Assembly (NCBI RefSeq): GCF_001404985.1
Contig: NZ_JRLF01000015.1
Span: 558,001 to 622,000, forward strand
DNA length: 64,000 nucleotides
Reading direction: 5' to 3'
Origin: Flavobacterium aquidurense
Lineage (GTDB): Bacteria > Bacteroidota > Bacteroidia > Flavobacteriales > Flavobacteriaceae
Shown here: positions 16,481 through 25,655 of the stretch, piece by piece
Numbering within the stretch: position 1 is the first letter of the stretch
Layout of the letters: every line of letters starts with the position of its first letter
Position numbers and translations under genes: made by a program
The notes under the pieces: generated by a model
The model's database searches: none
What the model saw: only the letters and a program-made list of their open reading frames with translations
Told to the model about the DNA's origin: nothing

Positions 16481-16719
16481 TATATTTTGTTTGAAGTTTA
16501 ACAATTAAGAGTCCCAAAGTTACAAAGTTTAATTTTTTTTTCGCCACGAATTTCACGAATTAGCACTAATCTTATTGAAATTAAAATACAATTTCACAAT
16601 TACTATCCTGTTTTGTAAAATTACAAACTAATAATTTAGTGAAAGTTTCATAGAATTCTTAACTAACTTTTTTTATCAATCAATATTGTATTTATATTTA
16701 CCTATCAAAAATTTATACT

Positions 16720-17781
16720 TTGAAATCAAAATACACTCTACCTATATTTCTTCTTTTGCAAATCATCCTCTTAAAAATTCTACGCTTCTTTCCGGAATTT
16801 ACAGAAAGATTTTATAGCAACGGATTCTACTTAAAAATCTCTTACTTTTCGAGAATTCTTTTAGGCAAGATTCCATTTTCTATTGGAGACTGTATTTATT
16901 CTATTTTGATTTTACTCTTAATTAGATGGTTTTGGAAAATCCGTAAGACATGGAAAACTCAATGGAAAGACAATCTATTAAAAGCTCTAAACGTTCTTTC
17001 AGTATTTTATTTCTTTTTTCATTTACTCTGGGCATTAAACTATTACAGAGAACCTCTTTTTGAAAAAATGAAAATACAAAGAGAATATACTGACACAGAA
17101 TTATTGGCTTTTACAAAAAAACTAATTGCAAAAACAAATGAAATTCAGTTTCAAATTACACAAAACGACAGTGCAAAAACAGTTTTTCCTTATTCTCAGG
17201 ATCAGGCATTTCAGATGAATTTATCGGGCTATAAAAATCTTTCGAAAGATCATCCTTATTTTAAATATGAAATGATAAGTGTCAAAAAATCTCTTTTCAG
17301 CTTACCTCTTACCTATATGGGTTTTGGCGGTTATTTAAATCCTTTTACGAATGAAGCACAAGTAAATGATTTATTGCCTATGTATAATTTCCCTATTACA
17401 AGTTGTCATGAAATGGCACATCAAATGGGTTATGCCAGCGAAAGTGAATGTAATTTTATTGGCGTTCTGGCTGCTGTAAAAAACAACAATTTATATTATC
17501 AATATTCCGGTTATAGTTTTGCTTTGCGTTACTGCTTAGGAATTTGGCAAGCTAAAGATGAAAGAGTATTCAAACAATTAAAGAAAACTGTTCATGTAGG
17601 AATTTTAAAAAACTATCAGGAAAGCCAGGATTTCTGGAAACAATATGATACTTTTATTGATAAAGGCTTTCATGTTTTTTATGATAATTTCTTAAAAACA
17701 AACAATCAAAAAGATGGCATGGAAGGGTATAGTAAATTTGTAGATTTGATGGTGAATTATTATAAAAATAAAAAATTATAA
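16720..17781 (+). CDS. DUF3810 membrane protein with HExxH motif
   Basis: 353 residues starting at TTG 16720. Three hydrophobic segments lie in the first 110 residues, followed by a large soluble region. It contains CHEMAHQMGY (HExxH) with a downstream acidic residue in ASESECNF, as in zincin metallopeptidases. DUF3810 is common in Bacteroidota and Firmicutes, but its substrate is unknown. Membrane-bound metalloprotease is the reasonable prediction. An ECF sigma factor gene follows after 41 bp and may share the transcript. Confidence 0.85.
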   Translation: MKSKYTLPIFLLLQIILLKILRFFPEFTERFYSNGFYLKISYFSRILLGKIPFSIGDCIYSILILLLIRWFWKIRKTWKTQWKDNLLKALNVLSVFYFFFHLLWALNYYREPLFEKMKIQREYTDTELLAFTKKLIAKTNEIQFQITQNDSAKTVFPYSQDQAFQMNLSGYKNLSKDHPYFKYEMISVKKSLFSLPLTYMGFGGYLNPFTNEAQVNDLLPMYNFPITSCHEMAHQMGYASESECNFIGVLAAVKNNNLYYQYSGYSFALRYCLGIWQAKDERVFKQLKKTVHVGILKNYQESQDFWKQYDTFIDKGFHVFYDNFLKTNNQKDGMEGYSKFVDLMVNYYKNKKL

Positions 17782-17822
17782 AAGGCTTGTAACAAAACAG
17801 ATTTCATTACTACTAATACATT

Positions 17823-18317
17823 ATGAGCGAAAATCTAGAACAGTCATTTGTTACGCAATTGCAGGCAAATCAGAATATAATCCATAAGATATGTAGATTA
17901 TATACTGCTGGTGAAGATGCTCATAAAGACTTGTTTCAGGAAATTACCATCCAGTTATGGAAAGCTTATCCTAAATTTAGAGGCGATAGTAAATTTTCGA
18001 CCTGGACGTATCGTGTCGCTTTAAATACCGCCATTACCTTATATCGAAAAACCAAAAGAACCGTATCTACAGTAGAATATGAAAGTCACCAGCATTTTGT
18101 AAAAGATGTTGATTACAATTATGAAGAAGAAGAACAGATTAAATTGATGTACAAAGCAGTTTATCAGCTTAATGACATCGAAAAAGCATTAGTTTTTATG
18201 TATTTAGAAGACAAAGATTATCAAGAAATAGCAGAGACATTAGGAATCAGCGAAGTGAATGCACGTGTGAAAATGAATAGAATTAAAGGGAAACTTAAAA
18301 AAATACTAAATCCTTAA
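17823..18317 (+). CDS. ECF-type RNA polymerase sigma factor
   Basis: 164 residues. Sigma region 2 (about 18-85, DLFQEITIQLWKAYPKF...FSTWTYRVALNTA) and region 4 (about 112-160, LEDKDYQEIAETLGISEVNARVKMNRIKGKL with its helix-turn-helix) are both intact. Region 3 is absent, as in extracytoplasmic-function factors. It redirects RNA polymerase to a specific regulon, here unknown. The gene 8 bp downstream encodes a membrane protein that may be its anti-sigma partner. No FecR/TonB receptor genes are present, so it is not a nutrient-uptake type. Confidence 0.93.
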   Translation: MSENLEQSFVTQLQANQNIIHKICRLYTAGEDAHKDLFQEITIQLWKAYPKFRGDSKFSTWTYRVALNTAITLYRKTKRTVSTVEYESHQHFVKDVDYNYEEEEQIKLMYKAVYQLNDIEKALVFMYLEDKDYQEIAETLGISEVNARVKMNRIKGKLKKILNP

Positions 18318-18325
18318 AAATTATT

Positions 18326-18958
18326 ATGAAAGAACTGGATTTATTAAAAAAAGACTGGAAAAAGAACTCTGACTCTTTTGAACAAATTTCTGAAAAAGAA
18401 ATCTATAAAATGATTCATAAAAAATCATCTTCAATTGTGAAGTGGATTTTAATTATCAGCATTTTAGAAGTCTTATTTTGGACTATATCAAATTATTTTT
18501 CGAATATCGACGATTTTTTAAATAACATTCATCATCCTGAAATCATACTTTATATGGAGATTTTGATGTATTTTAACTATGCCGTAATATTAGTTTTTAT
18601 TTATTTTTTCTATAAAAATTATAAAACTATATCGACTATTGTTTCTACTAAATTATTAATGAGCAGTATTTTGAGAACACGTAAAACAGTTCAGTATTAT
18701 GTGTGGTATAATTTAGGAATGATTGTAGTTTCATCAATTCTTAGCTTTTTCATAGGATATGTTTATAATCCTGATATGGCAATTGTTAGAGAAAAACTAG
18801 CCTTGAATGGAAAAGCAATGTTGTTTTCAATTGGTGCTCTCGTATTACTTACACTATTGTTTTTTGGATTATTCTGGTGTATTTACAGATTGCTTTACGG
18901 AACCTTATTAAGAAGATTATACGCTAATTACAAAGAATTAAAGAAAATCGATTTCTAG
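18326..18958 (+). CDS. Membrane protein paired with the sigma factor (possible anti-sigma)
   Basis: 210 residues. A cytoplasmic N-terminus of about 40 residues (MKELDLLKKDWKKNSDSFEQISEKEIYKMIHKKSS) is followed by four hydrophobic helices (about 38-58, 75-95, 128-150, 165-190). The tight 8-bp spacing after the ECF gene and the soluble N-terminal tail are typical of membrane anti-sigma factors. No zinc-binding ZAS motif (HxxxCxxC) is present, so this assignment rests on position alone. No family recognised. Confidence 0.7.
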   Translation: MKELDLLKKDWKKNSDSFEQISEKEIYKMIHKKSSSIVKWILIISILEVLFWTISNYFSNIDDFLNNIHHPEIILYMEILMYFNYAVILVFIYFFYKNYKTISTIVSTKLLMSSILRTRKTVQYYVWYNLGMIVVSSILSFFIGYVYNPDMAIVREKLALNGKAMLFSIGALVLLTLLFFGLFWCIYRLLYGTLLRRLYANYKELKKIDF

Positions 18959-19057
18959 AAAGACACAACGTTTCTTTTGAAGTTACTATCCCGAAGCGTT
19001 GGGACTGAGGATAAGTTCTAAGTTTTTTTTTAAAACTTGCAATCTGAAAAACAAATA

Positions 19058-19891
19058 TTAATAATTATCGTTTTCTGATCCCTTATAACTCCATCTTCTC
19101 ATTTCGTTAAGTTCTTCCTCTACTTTAATTACTTCAGCTGGGATAACTTTTAAAAATGACGGATGTTGCTCTATAGCATATTCTACTTTTTCAACGATTT
19201 CTTCGATAGTATCATTTTCATAATCAATATCAAGAGGTTCTTTGATGATAAAAGATTGTAGAATTCCTTTTTTCTTCATTCGTAACCCTTTTTTATCAAA
19301 CGAACGGCGGAAACCGTCTATTACTATTGGAATTACAATTGGTTTATGTTGTTTAATAATATGTGCAGTTCCTTTACGAACCGGTTTGAACGATTTTGTT
19401 GTTCCTTGCGGAAACGTAATTACCCAACCATCTTCAAGTGCTATCCTGATATTTTCAGTATCATTTGGGTTAACATCACGTTTTTCAGTTACATCGACAC
19501 CTTTTGCGCGCCAGGTTCTTTCGACTGTAATCGCACCAACATATGCCAAGATTCTTGGCAGTAAACCTGCTTGCATGGTTTCTTTTGCTGCAACATAATA
19601 GATATTCATTTTGGGCTGCCACAAATATCCAATATTCTTAATAGTATCCTGACGTCCGCTTAAACTTGCGTTAAACACATGAAACATTGCTACGACATCG
19701 GCAAAATAAGTCTGATGATTAGAAATAAACAATACATTAGTGTCCGGCAACGTTTTAATAATTTCAGATCCTTCAATCTGTAAATCATTAAATCCCCTGT
19801 ATCTTCGGTGCGTCATGGCACCCAAAATTCGTATTAACCATTTTTTAATGAATAATATATGTCCGAAAGGATTTCGTTTAAACAATCCCAT
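19058..19891 (-). CDS. PlsC-like lysophospholipid acyltransferase with an unusual FPQGT block
   Basis: 277 residues from ATG 19891 (MGLFKRNPFGH). The ORF also extends upstream to 19963 without a credible start context. The family transfers acyl groups to lysophosphatidic acid or related lipids at the inner membrane. Block I appears as SNHQTYFADV near His59, with five residues between His and Asp instead of the usual four. Block III reads FPQGTTKS (160-167), where the family norm is FPEGTRS. Block IV is probably IPIVIDGFR. Fold assignment is firm. Acyl acceptor and activity are uncertain because of these substitutions. Confidence 0.82.
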   Translation of the reverse strand: MGLFKRNPFGHILFIKKWLIRILGAMTHRRYRGFNDLQIEGSEIIKTLPDTNVLFISNHQTYFADVVAMFHVFNASLSGRQDTIKNIGYLWQPKMNIYYVAAKETMQAGLLPRILAYVGAITVERTWRAKGVDVTEKRDVNPNDTENIRIALEDGWVITFPQGTTKSFKPVRKGTAHIIKQHKPIVIPIVIDGFRRSFDKKGLRMKKKGILQSFIIKEPLDIDYENDTIEEIVEKVEYAIEQHPSFLKVIPAEVIKVEEELNEMRRWSYKGSENDNY

Positions 19892-20016
19892 AGTTGTGTA
19901 TTGTGTTTTTTTGTTAGAACGCAAACATACAAAAATTATTCTTTTGGCAATAGTATAAAGCAATTTCGTAAATAAATCATTATTCTAATGAATATCAAAT
20001 TGTTAAATTTCTGTTT

Positions 20017-20673
20017 TTACGAATTTCCTTCAAAGGTTATTTTCAGAACATCTCTCAATTCACTTAAAATCATAGCAGTTGCTCCCCAAACAATATGATT
20101 TTGAATACTAAATGCAGGAACTAAAATATTATTACCATAAGATGTTGACAATGTGGATTCGACAATAATTTCATCATCTAAAAATACAGACAACGGAAGC
20201 TCTATTATATTTGCCACCTCTCTACTATCAGGATAAAATAAAAGCTCCTCTTTTGAAATTCCTAAGTACGGATGCACTAAAAAATTACTTGGCGGAATGT
20301 ACATTGGAGTAAAATGCTTGATCACTTCTATTTTTTCCGGTAAAACTCCCACTTCTTCATGTGTTTCCCTCAAAGCCGTCTCTTCATAATCTGCATCTGT
20401 ACTCTCATATTTTCCTCCGGGAAAAGCGATTTGAGAGGAGTGAACACCATTATAAGCATTCCGTACAATTAAAACCAAATGTGTTTTTCCATCTTTAGGA
20501 TAAAACAACATCATTACGGCTGCGATTCTGGGATTTTCTATTTTTAAATCCAGATTCTTCAAAGCTTCAATTCTTTCTTTGGGAGCCATTTTTATATGCG
20601 ACGCAACCGCTGGCAGTTCAACTGGAATTAAATTAGGAACATATTGCAAAAAATCTTGAAAATCCATATTCAA
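20017..20673 (-). CDS. NUDIX hydrolase, CoA pyrophosphatase (NudL) type
   Basis: 218 residues. The core has the UPF0035/CoA-pyrophosphatase form of the Nudix box: AFPGGKYES...TALRETHEEVGV (about 82-110), with the LLTxR-like segment LVLIVRNAYNGVHSSQIAF just before. Such enzymes split CoA or oxidised CoA into 3',5'-ADP and 4'-phosphopantetheine. The substrate is inferred from subfamily signature. It is transcribed in the same direction as the upstream-lying DNA at 20.7 kb, with its own leader, and is followed by plsC-like after about 125 bp. Confidence 0.85.
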   Translation of the reverse strand: MNMDFQDFLQYVPNLIPVELPAVASHIKMAPKERIEALKNLDLKIENPRIAAVMMLFYPKDGKTHLVLIVRNAYNGVHSSQIAFPGGKYESTDADYEETALRETHEEVGVLPEKIEVIKHFTPMYIPPSNFLVHPYLGISKEELLFYPDSREVANIIELPLSVFLDDEIIVESTLSTSYGNNILVPAFSIQNHIVWGATAMILSELRDVLKITFEGNS

Positions 20674-20768
20674 AGTTTATTTTTGTACTTTCAAATAAAT
20701 ACAAATAAAATATAAATATAGTCCAGAAAACGCGGTTCTACAAGTTTTCTAAAATCAAAGCCATAAAA

Positions 20769-21203
20769 ATGTATAGCAGAGAAGAATCACAAAAATTAAA
20801 AAGAGAGTTTTGGGTGGCTTTTGCCGAAAAATATCCTCGCAAATGGGTACTTTATGATACAAAGATCAAAGACTTCTCATTCAAGTTTTATGTAGATAAT
20901 AAAAAAGCACAGGTTTTAATTGATATCGAACAAAGAAGCGATGAAAAACGAATCGCATATTTCGAAAAATTAGAAGCTTTAAAAAATATTCTGGAAGAGG
21001 AATTCATTAAAGATCTGGTTTTTGAAAAAAACTATACTCTCGAAAGTGGGAAAACCATCAGCCGAATCTGGACTGAGAAACAAGGTGTAGGTTTTAGCAA
21101 CCGCAATAATTGGGATGCTATTTTCGATTTCTTTTTCGAAAAAATGAATGCTTTAGAAATGTTCTATCTTGAATACGATGATTTTATCAAGGATATTGAG
21201 TAG
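20769..21203 (+). CDS. DUF4268 protein
   Basis: 144 residues, soluble, no signal. It matches the short DUF4268 type (WVAFAEKYPRKWVLYDTK..., IEQRSDEKRIAYFEKLEALK, SRIWTEKQGVGFSNRNNW). In other genomes this domain also occurs fused to restriction-like nucleases. Here it is alone and has no catalytic motif I can name. Function unknown. CTAAGnnn repeats and a strong terminator follow. Confidence 0.78.
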   Translation: MYSREESQKLKREFWVAFAEKYPRKWVLYDTKIKDFSFKFYVDNKKAQVLIDIEQRSDEKRIAYFEKLEALKNILEEEFIKDLVFEKNYTLESGKTISRIWTEKQGVGFSNRNNWDAIFDFFFEKMNALEMFYLEYDDFIKDIE

Positions 21204-21218
21204 AAAATCATGAAGTTC

Positions 21219-21242
21219 CTAAGTCGCTAAGCTACTAAGTTC
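21219..21242. repeat. CTAAGnnn octamer array (three units)
   Basis: CTAAGTCG, CTAAGCTA and CTAAGTTC follow in strict 8-nt phase directly after the DUF4268 gene. The same family occurs at 41175 and 59566. Confidence 0.65.
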
Positions 21243-21251
21243 TTATTATAG

Positions 21252-21290
21252 AAAAAAGCTCGCAGGTTTTAAAAACCTGCGAGCTTTTTT
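21252..21290. terminator. Strong bidirectional terminator
   Basis: A perfect 19-bp stem with a one-base centre: AAAAAAGCTCGCAGGTTTT (21252-21270) against its complement (21272-21290). It serves the convergent genes on both sides. Confidence 0.9.
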
Positions 21291-21295
21291 TGGGT

Positions 21296-21706
21296 TTACA
21301 CACTAAAAATATTATATAAAATAATATGATCGTCGTAATTGATATAAAGTTGTTTTCTGTAATCTTGTTTCTTGCGTGTAATAATAGATAATTTACAATC
21401 CCTGCCATCATTATCCTTACACATAAAAGAATATACAATATCAGTATCATTTTCTTCGCGTTCGATATAATCCAGAATCCTAAAAAGCTGTATTTCCTGC
21501 GAGTAAACTACAATTCTGTGTTTGTTAGTATCTAAAATCACAGAAAGATTAACCAAATCGAGATTTGACCATTCACCCCACTTTCCCCTTTCATTTTTTT
21601 CTAAAACACTAAAACCAGATGTTTTAAACTGATAAGACTGACTATAAGTTTGTTGTAAACCAATTGTTAAAAAAAATAGTAATATATAGGTGCGTATAGA
21701 ATTCAT
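21296..21706 (-). CDS. Secreted protein of unknown function
   Basis: 136 residues from ATG 21706, where a signal peptide begins (MNSIRTYILLFFLTIGLQQTYSQ). The longer ORF to 21775 would bury the signal. The mature part is about 115 residues with mixed strand-rich sequence, two cysteines (CKDNDGRDCK) and no recognised family. It lies 19 bp downstream of nitronate monooxygenase and probably ends that operon. Confidence 0.68.
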   Translation of the reverse strand: MNSIRTYILLFFLTIGLQQTYSQSYQFKTSGFSVLEKNERGKWGEWSNLDLVNLSVILDTNKHRIVVYSQEIQLFRILDYIEREENDTDIVYSFMCKDNDGRDCKLSIITRKKQDYRKQLYINYDDHIILYNIFSV

Positions 21707-21725
21707 ATCGTTTTGATGCCAATAA

Positions 21726-22670
21726 TTAAAACTCAAATTTAGCTTTTTCTTGACAAGCAACTTCAAAATCGGCAATCATTTCTTCAATAATTTGCTGTGC
21801 AGGTAATATTTCATGAATTAGTCCTGCGATTTGTCCTATTTCGAGCTCACCTTCTTCCAGATCACCTTCAAACATTCCTTTTTTAGACCTTGCTCTTCCT
21901 AAAAGCTGGTTTAAATCTTCTTTTGATGGACATTTTTGATATAATTCCTGTACATCATTATAAAATTTATTTTTGACCAAACGTACCGGAGCTAATTCTT
22001 TTAATGTCAACTGGGTATCTCCTTCCTTAACTTTAACTATTGTTTCTTTAAAATTATTATGTGCAGAAGATTCTACAGATGCTGCAAAACGACTTCCAAC
22101 CTGCACTCCATCTGCTCCTAAAACCATCACAGCAAGCATTCCGCGGCCGGTTGCAATTCCACCAGCAGCAATAATCGGAATCTGAATTTTCTCTTTTACC
22201 ATAGGAATTAAAGTCAATGTTGTTGTTTCATCACGGCCGTTATGTCCACCCGCTTCAAAACCTTCGGCTACGATTGCATCCACTCCAGCTTCTTGTGCTT
22301 TTAAAGCAAAAACACTACTGCTCACAACATGAACAACTATAATTCCTTTTTCCTTTAAAAAAGAGGTCCATGTTTTAGGATTTCCTGCCGAAGTAAAAAC
22401 AATTTTTACGCCTTCTTCGACAACAATATTGATGATTTCTTCAATATTGGGATATAACATCGGAATATTGACTCCAAATGGTTTATCAGTTGCTTTTTTA
22501 CATTTTTGAATATGCTCTCTAAGTATTTCGGGATACATAGATCCCGCACCAATTAAACCTAATCCTCCGGCATTACTTACAGCAGAAGCTAATTTATAAC
22601 CACTGTTCCAGATCATTCCGCCTTGAATAATTGGATATTTTATATTGAAAAGCTGTGTAATTTTATTCAT
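21726..22670 (-). CDS. Nitronate monooxygenase (2-nitropropane dioxygenase-like)
   Basis: 314 residues forming an FMN-binding TIM barrel: PIIQGGMIWNSGYKLASAVS at the N-terminus, VAEGFEAGGHNGR with the catalytic-region histidine, and AAGGIATGRG...GADGVQVGSRF for phosphate binding. The family oxidises nitronates such as propionate-3-nitronate. Some members are enoyl reductases (FabK), so the exact substrate is not settled. It lies 12 bp after the subtilase gene in the mnmA-to-21296 run. Confidence 0.88.
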   Translation of the reverse strand: MNKITQLFNIKYPIIQGGMIWNSGYKLASAVSNAGGLGLIGAGSMYPEILREHIQKCKKATDKPFGVNIPMLYPNIEEIINIVVEEGVKIVFTSAGNPKTWTSFLKEKGIIVVHVVSSSVFALKAQEAGVDAIVAEGFEAGGHNGRDETTTLTLIPMVKEKIQIPIIAAGGIATGRGMLAVMVLGADGVQVGSRFAASVESSAHNNFKETIVKVKEGDTQLTLKELAPVRLVKNKFYNDVQELYQKCPSKEDLNQLLGRARSKKGMFEGDLEEGELEIGQIAGLIHEILPAQQIIEEMIADFEVACQEKAKFEF

Positions 22671-22682
22671 TCAAAAATGCTA

Positions 22683-24284
22683 TTATTGTTTGATTATCTT
22701 TCCTGTTTTATGCAGATCATCCGCATCAAAAGTATAAAAATAGAGTCCACTTTTTAAAGCTTCTACAGAAAGAGTCGGATTTTGGTTTGAAATTTGTTTT
22801 TCGAGAATTTTTTGTCCTAAAACAGAATAAATTGAGATTAAACCCGTACTGTTTTTAAACGAAAATGACACTGTTGTTTGTGCCGGATTGGGAAATATAG
22901 AAAATGGAGTACTTACAGATTCAAAATTTTCAACATTCAAAGTTGCTCCAAAATTTGGAATTCCGTAACCATAAGTGTTATTTGGAGTAGTATATCGATC
23001 AGAAGACTGAAGGATCATTTCCCTTATTTCCTTATTTGTTTTCGACGGGAAAGCCTGCCATAAACAAGCAATCATTCCGGCCATTATCGGGCATGAAAAA
23101 GAAGTCCCGTTCGTCGTTACTATATTCCCTGAAGTGTCTGATACAACAGCGGCAGTTCCTTGTGCCATAACATCGGGTTTTATTCTTCCGTCATAACTTG
23201 GCCCTATGGAACTAAAAGAAGATTTATTTTTTGAAGCTGCGACTGCTCCAACTGTAATTACAGAAACTGCATCTGCAGGTCCGCCAATATGAGGTTCCGC
23301 AGTACTCCCCTCATTTCCGGCCGAAGCCACAACAATAATTCCTTTACTAAAAGCAATTTGAGCACCTCGGGAAATAAAATTTGTCGTACCATTCATGTCG
23401 CTATAAGTATGACTGTAAGCAGCATTATCAAAACCAAAATAACCTAATGAAGTTGTAATAATATCTGCTCCCAAATTATCGGCTCTTTCAGCAGCTTCTA
23501 CCCAATATGATTCTTCCACAGGATTTTCAGTAGGCGCATATTCTGTAATAAACAAATAATATGAGGCATCTGGAGCCGTACCTACCAAAGCATTTTCTTT
23601 ATAACCGCCCATTGTAGAAAGAACCATTGTACCATGACTGTCGCCTGTGTAGAAATTTTCATTTCTATTCACAAAATCATATCCTCCTAAAATTTGATTA
23701 TTATCGATAAGTTTTTTGAAAGGTAACGCTGTATTAACACCTGGAAACCCTGCATCCAGAACCGCAATTACTTTATTGCTACCCGTGTAATTTTGCTGAT
23801 GTAAAACCTGACCGTTAAGCATTTGGATCTGACTTGCAGAAGATCCGTAGGCATAATCTATTGTCGTTTCCAGTTTATCTTTTACCTGAGATATCTTTTC
23901 CGGAGAAACCATTTTAGTAGTTATGTTCAATGCTTTATTTGCAAAAACTATTTTATCAACAAACGCCATTGATGTCAGTGACAAAATATTAGCCTGAGTA
24001 CCTCTGATATGAAGTGCATTCATCCACTTAGATTGTGCCATAACACTAATTCCGTTACTTGATTTAACCAGATTTATATAGGTTTCTTCTACAGGAACAT
24101 CGGTTAAATCTAAGGCAATATTTTGATTGCCCCTTCTTTCTAAAGCACGTTGTGAAAGCATCATCGATGGAGTATCGAAAAAGATTTGGGCATTTGGCTT
24201 ATCTTTAAAATAAACCCATGCATCTTCTTGTGAAAAGATCACAGAAGTAAAAACCAATAAAAGAAATGTAAAATAGTACTTCAT
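22683..24284 (-). CDS. Secreted S8 (subtilisin-like) peptidase with type IX sorting domain
   Basis: 533 residues: signal peptide (about 1-18, ending VIFSQ), pro-region (about 20-140), subtilase domain with Asp in VIAVLDAGFPG, His in GDSHGTMVLSTMGG and Ser in TNGTSFSCPIMAG, then a C-terminal T9SS type A sorting domain (about 458-533, FSIFPNPAQTTVSF...GLYFYTF). It is therefore exported by the type IX system across the outer membrane and probably released or surface-attached. It lies between mnmA (46 bp upstream) and nitronate monooxygenase (12 bp downstream). Confidence 0.93.
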   Translation of the reverse strand: MKYYFTFLLLVFTSVIFSQEDAWVYFKDKPNAQIFFDTPSMMLSQRALERRGNQNIALDLTDVPVEETYINLVKSSNGISVMAQSKWMNALHIRGTQANILSLTSMAFVDKIVFANKALNITTKMVSPEKISQVKDKLETTIDYAYGSSASQIQMLNGQVLHQQNYTGSNKVIAVLDAGFPGVNTALPFKKLIDNNQILGGYDFVNRNENFYTGDSHGTMVLSTMGGYKENALVGTAPDASYYLFITEYAPTENPVEESYWVEAAERADNLGADIITTSLGYFGFDNAAYSHTYSDMNGTTNFISRGAQIAFSKGIIVVASAGNEGSTAEPHIGGPADAVSVITVGAVAASKNKSSFSSIGPSYDGRIKPDVMAQGTAAVVSDTSGNIVTTNGTSFSCPIMAGMIACLWQAFPSKTNKEIREMILQSSDRYTTPNNTYGYGIPNFGATLNVENFESVSTPFSIFPNPAQTTVSFSFKNSTGLISIYSVLGQKILEKQISNQNPTLSVEALKSGLYFYTFDADDLHKTGKIIKQ

Positions 24285-24330
24285 AGTTTACTTTTTTTTA
24301 AAGGTAAAACCTTTGTAAAAAAGTATAAAG

Positions 24331-25518
24331 CTAAGAAATTACTCCCGAACCAACTAATTCATTATCAAAATACCAAGCTGCAAACTGACCTTCTGTTATT
24401 GCAGATTGCGCTTCGTCAAACTGAACATACATTCCATCTTCAAATTGGTGTAAAACAGCTTTTTGCAAGGGCTGACGGTAACGAATTCTAGCCATTACTT
24501 CCATAGTTTCTCCAGCTTTCAAAGCTAAATCAGTACGAATCCAATGTACTTCTGATTTTTCTATAAACAATGCTTTTTTGAATAAACCGGGATGCAGACT
24601 TGACAATCCTGTGTAAATAGTATTGGTTTCAACGTCTGTAGCAATAATAAATAACGGATCTGTTGTTCCGCCTACATTTAAGCCTTTTCGTTGTCCTACC
24701 GTGAAGTAATGAGCTCCCTGGTGTTTACCAACTACTTTTCCCATTGTTGGTAGGTAATCACGTTTTTTAGATTCTGACTTCAACTCTTCTTCCAGGCTTA
24801 AACCAGCAGGTTTTTCGACAGTGTATATTGAATCGTTTTTATCGATCTGAACAATTTTACCTTCTTTAGGCTGCAATTTTTGTTGCAGGAATTCAGGCAA
24901 ACGAACTTTACCAATAAAGCATAATCCTTGAGAATCTTTCTTCTCAGCGGTTACCAAATCCATTTCAGCTGCAATTTCACGTACTTCCGGCTTAGTTAAG
25001 GCTCCAATAGGAAATAGTGATTTGGCCAATTGATCTTGCGATAACTGACATAAAAAATAGGATTGATCTTTGTTATTATCCGCACCGGCAATCAATTGAT
25101 AAACAGGTTTTCCATCAACTTCGATTTCATTTTTTTGACAATAATGTCCCGTTGCTACATAATCAGCTCCAAGACTTAACGCAATTTTCATGAAAACATC
25201 AAATTTGATTTCGCGATTGCAAAGTACGTCAGGATTTGGAGTTCTCCCTTTCTCGTACTCGTTGAACATATAGTCAACGATTTTTTCTTTGTATTCTTCG
25301 CTTAAATCTACAGTTTGAAACGGTATTCCAAGTTTTTCAGCTACTAACAGAGCATCATTACTATCCTCTAACCATGGACATTCGTTAGAAATAGTAACCG
25401 AATCATCATGCCAGTTTTTCATAAAAAGGCCAATAACTTCGTATCCTTGCTGTTGCAATAAATAAGCCGCAACACTCGAATCTACTCCACCGGAAAGTCC
25501 AACAACTACACGTTTCAT
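24331..25518 (-). CDS. mnmA: tRNA 2-thiouridylase MnmA
   Basis: 395 residues. It inserts sulfur at position 2 of U34 in Lys, Glu and Gln tRNAs using ATP and a persulfide relay. PP-loop GLSGGVDSSVAA (8-19), catalytic Cys100 (DVLCNREIKF) and Cys200 (SQGLCFIG), plus the central PTMGKVVGKHQGAHYFTVGQRKG. Length is slightly above the E. coli enzyme because of an insertion around residues 215-245. It is the first gene of a minus-strand run with the subtilase. Confidence 0.96.
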   Translation of the reverse strand: MKRVVVGLSGGVDSSVAAYLLQQQGYEVIGLFMKNWHDDSVTISNECPWLEDSNDALLVAEKLGIPFQTVDLSEEYKEKIVDYMFNEYEKGRTPNPDVLCNREIKFDVFMKIALSLGADYVATGHYCQKNEIEVDGKPVYQLIAGADNNKDQSYFLCQLSQDQLAKSLFPIGALTKPEVREIAAEMDLVTAEKKDSQGLCFIGKVRLPEFLQQKLQPKEGKIVQIDKNDSIYTVEKPAGLSLEEELKSESKKRDYLPTMGKVVGKHQGAHYFTVGQRKGLNVGGTTDPLFIIATDVETNTIYTGLSSLHPGLFKKALFIEKSEVHWIRTDLALKAGETMEVMARIRYRQPLQKAVLHQFEDGMYVQFDEAQSAITEGQFAAWYFDNELVGSGVIS

Positions 25519-25655
25519 CCTAAATCTTTTATATTTTTACAAGGATGCAAAGATAAGTCCAATTTTTGATAATTGTAGTAGTTTTAATTAGTTTATATAA
25601 TACCGTGGTAGATAAAACTTATCGCAAATAAATAATTTTAATTTAAAACGGATAA

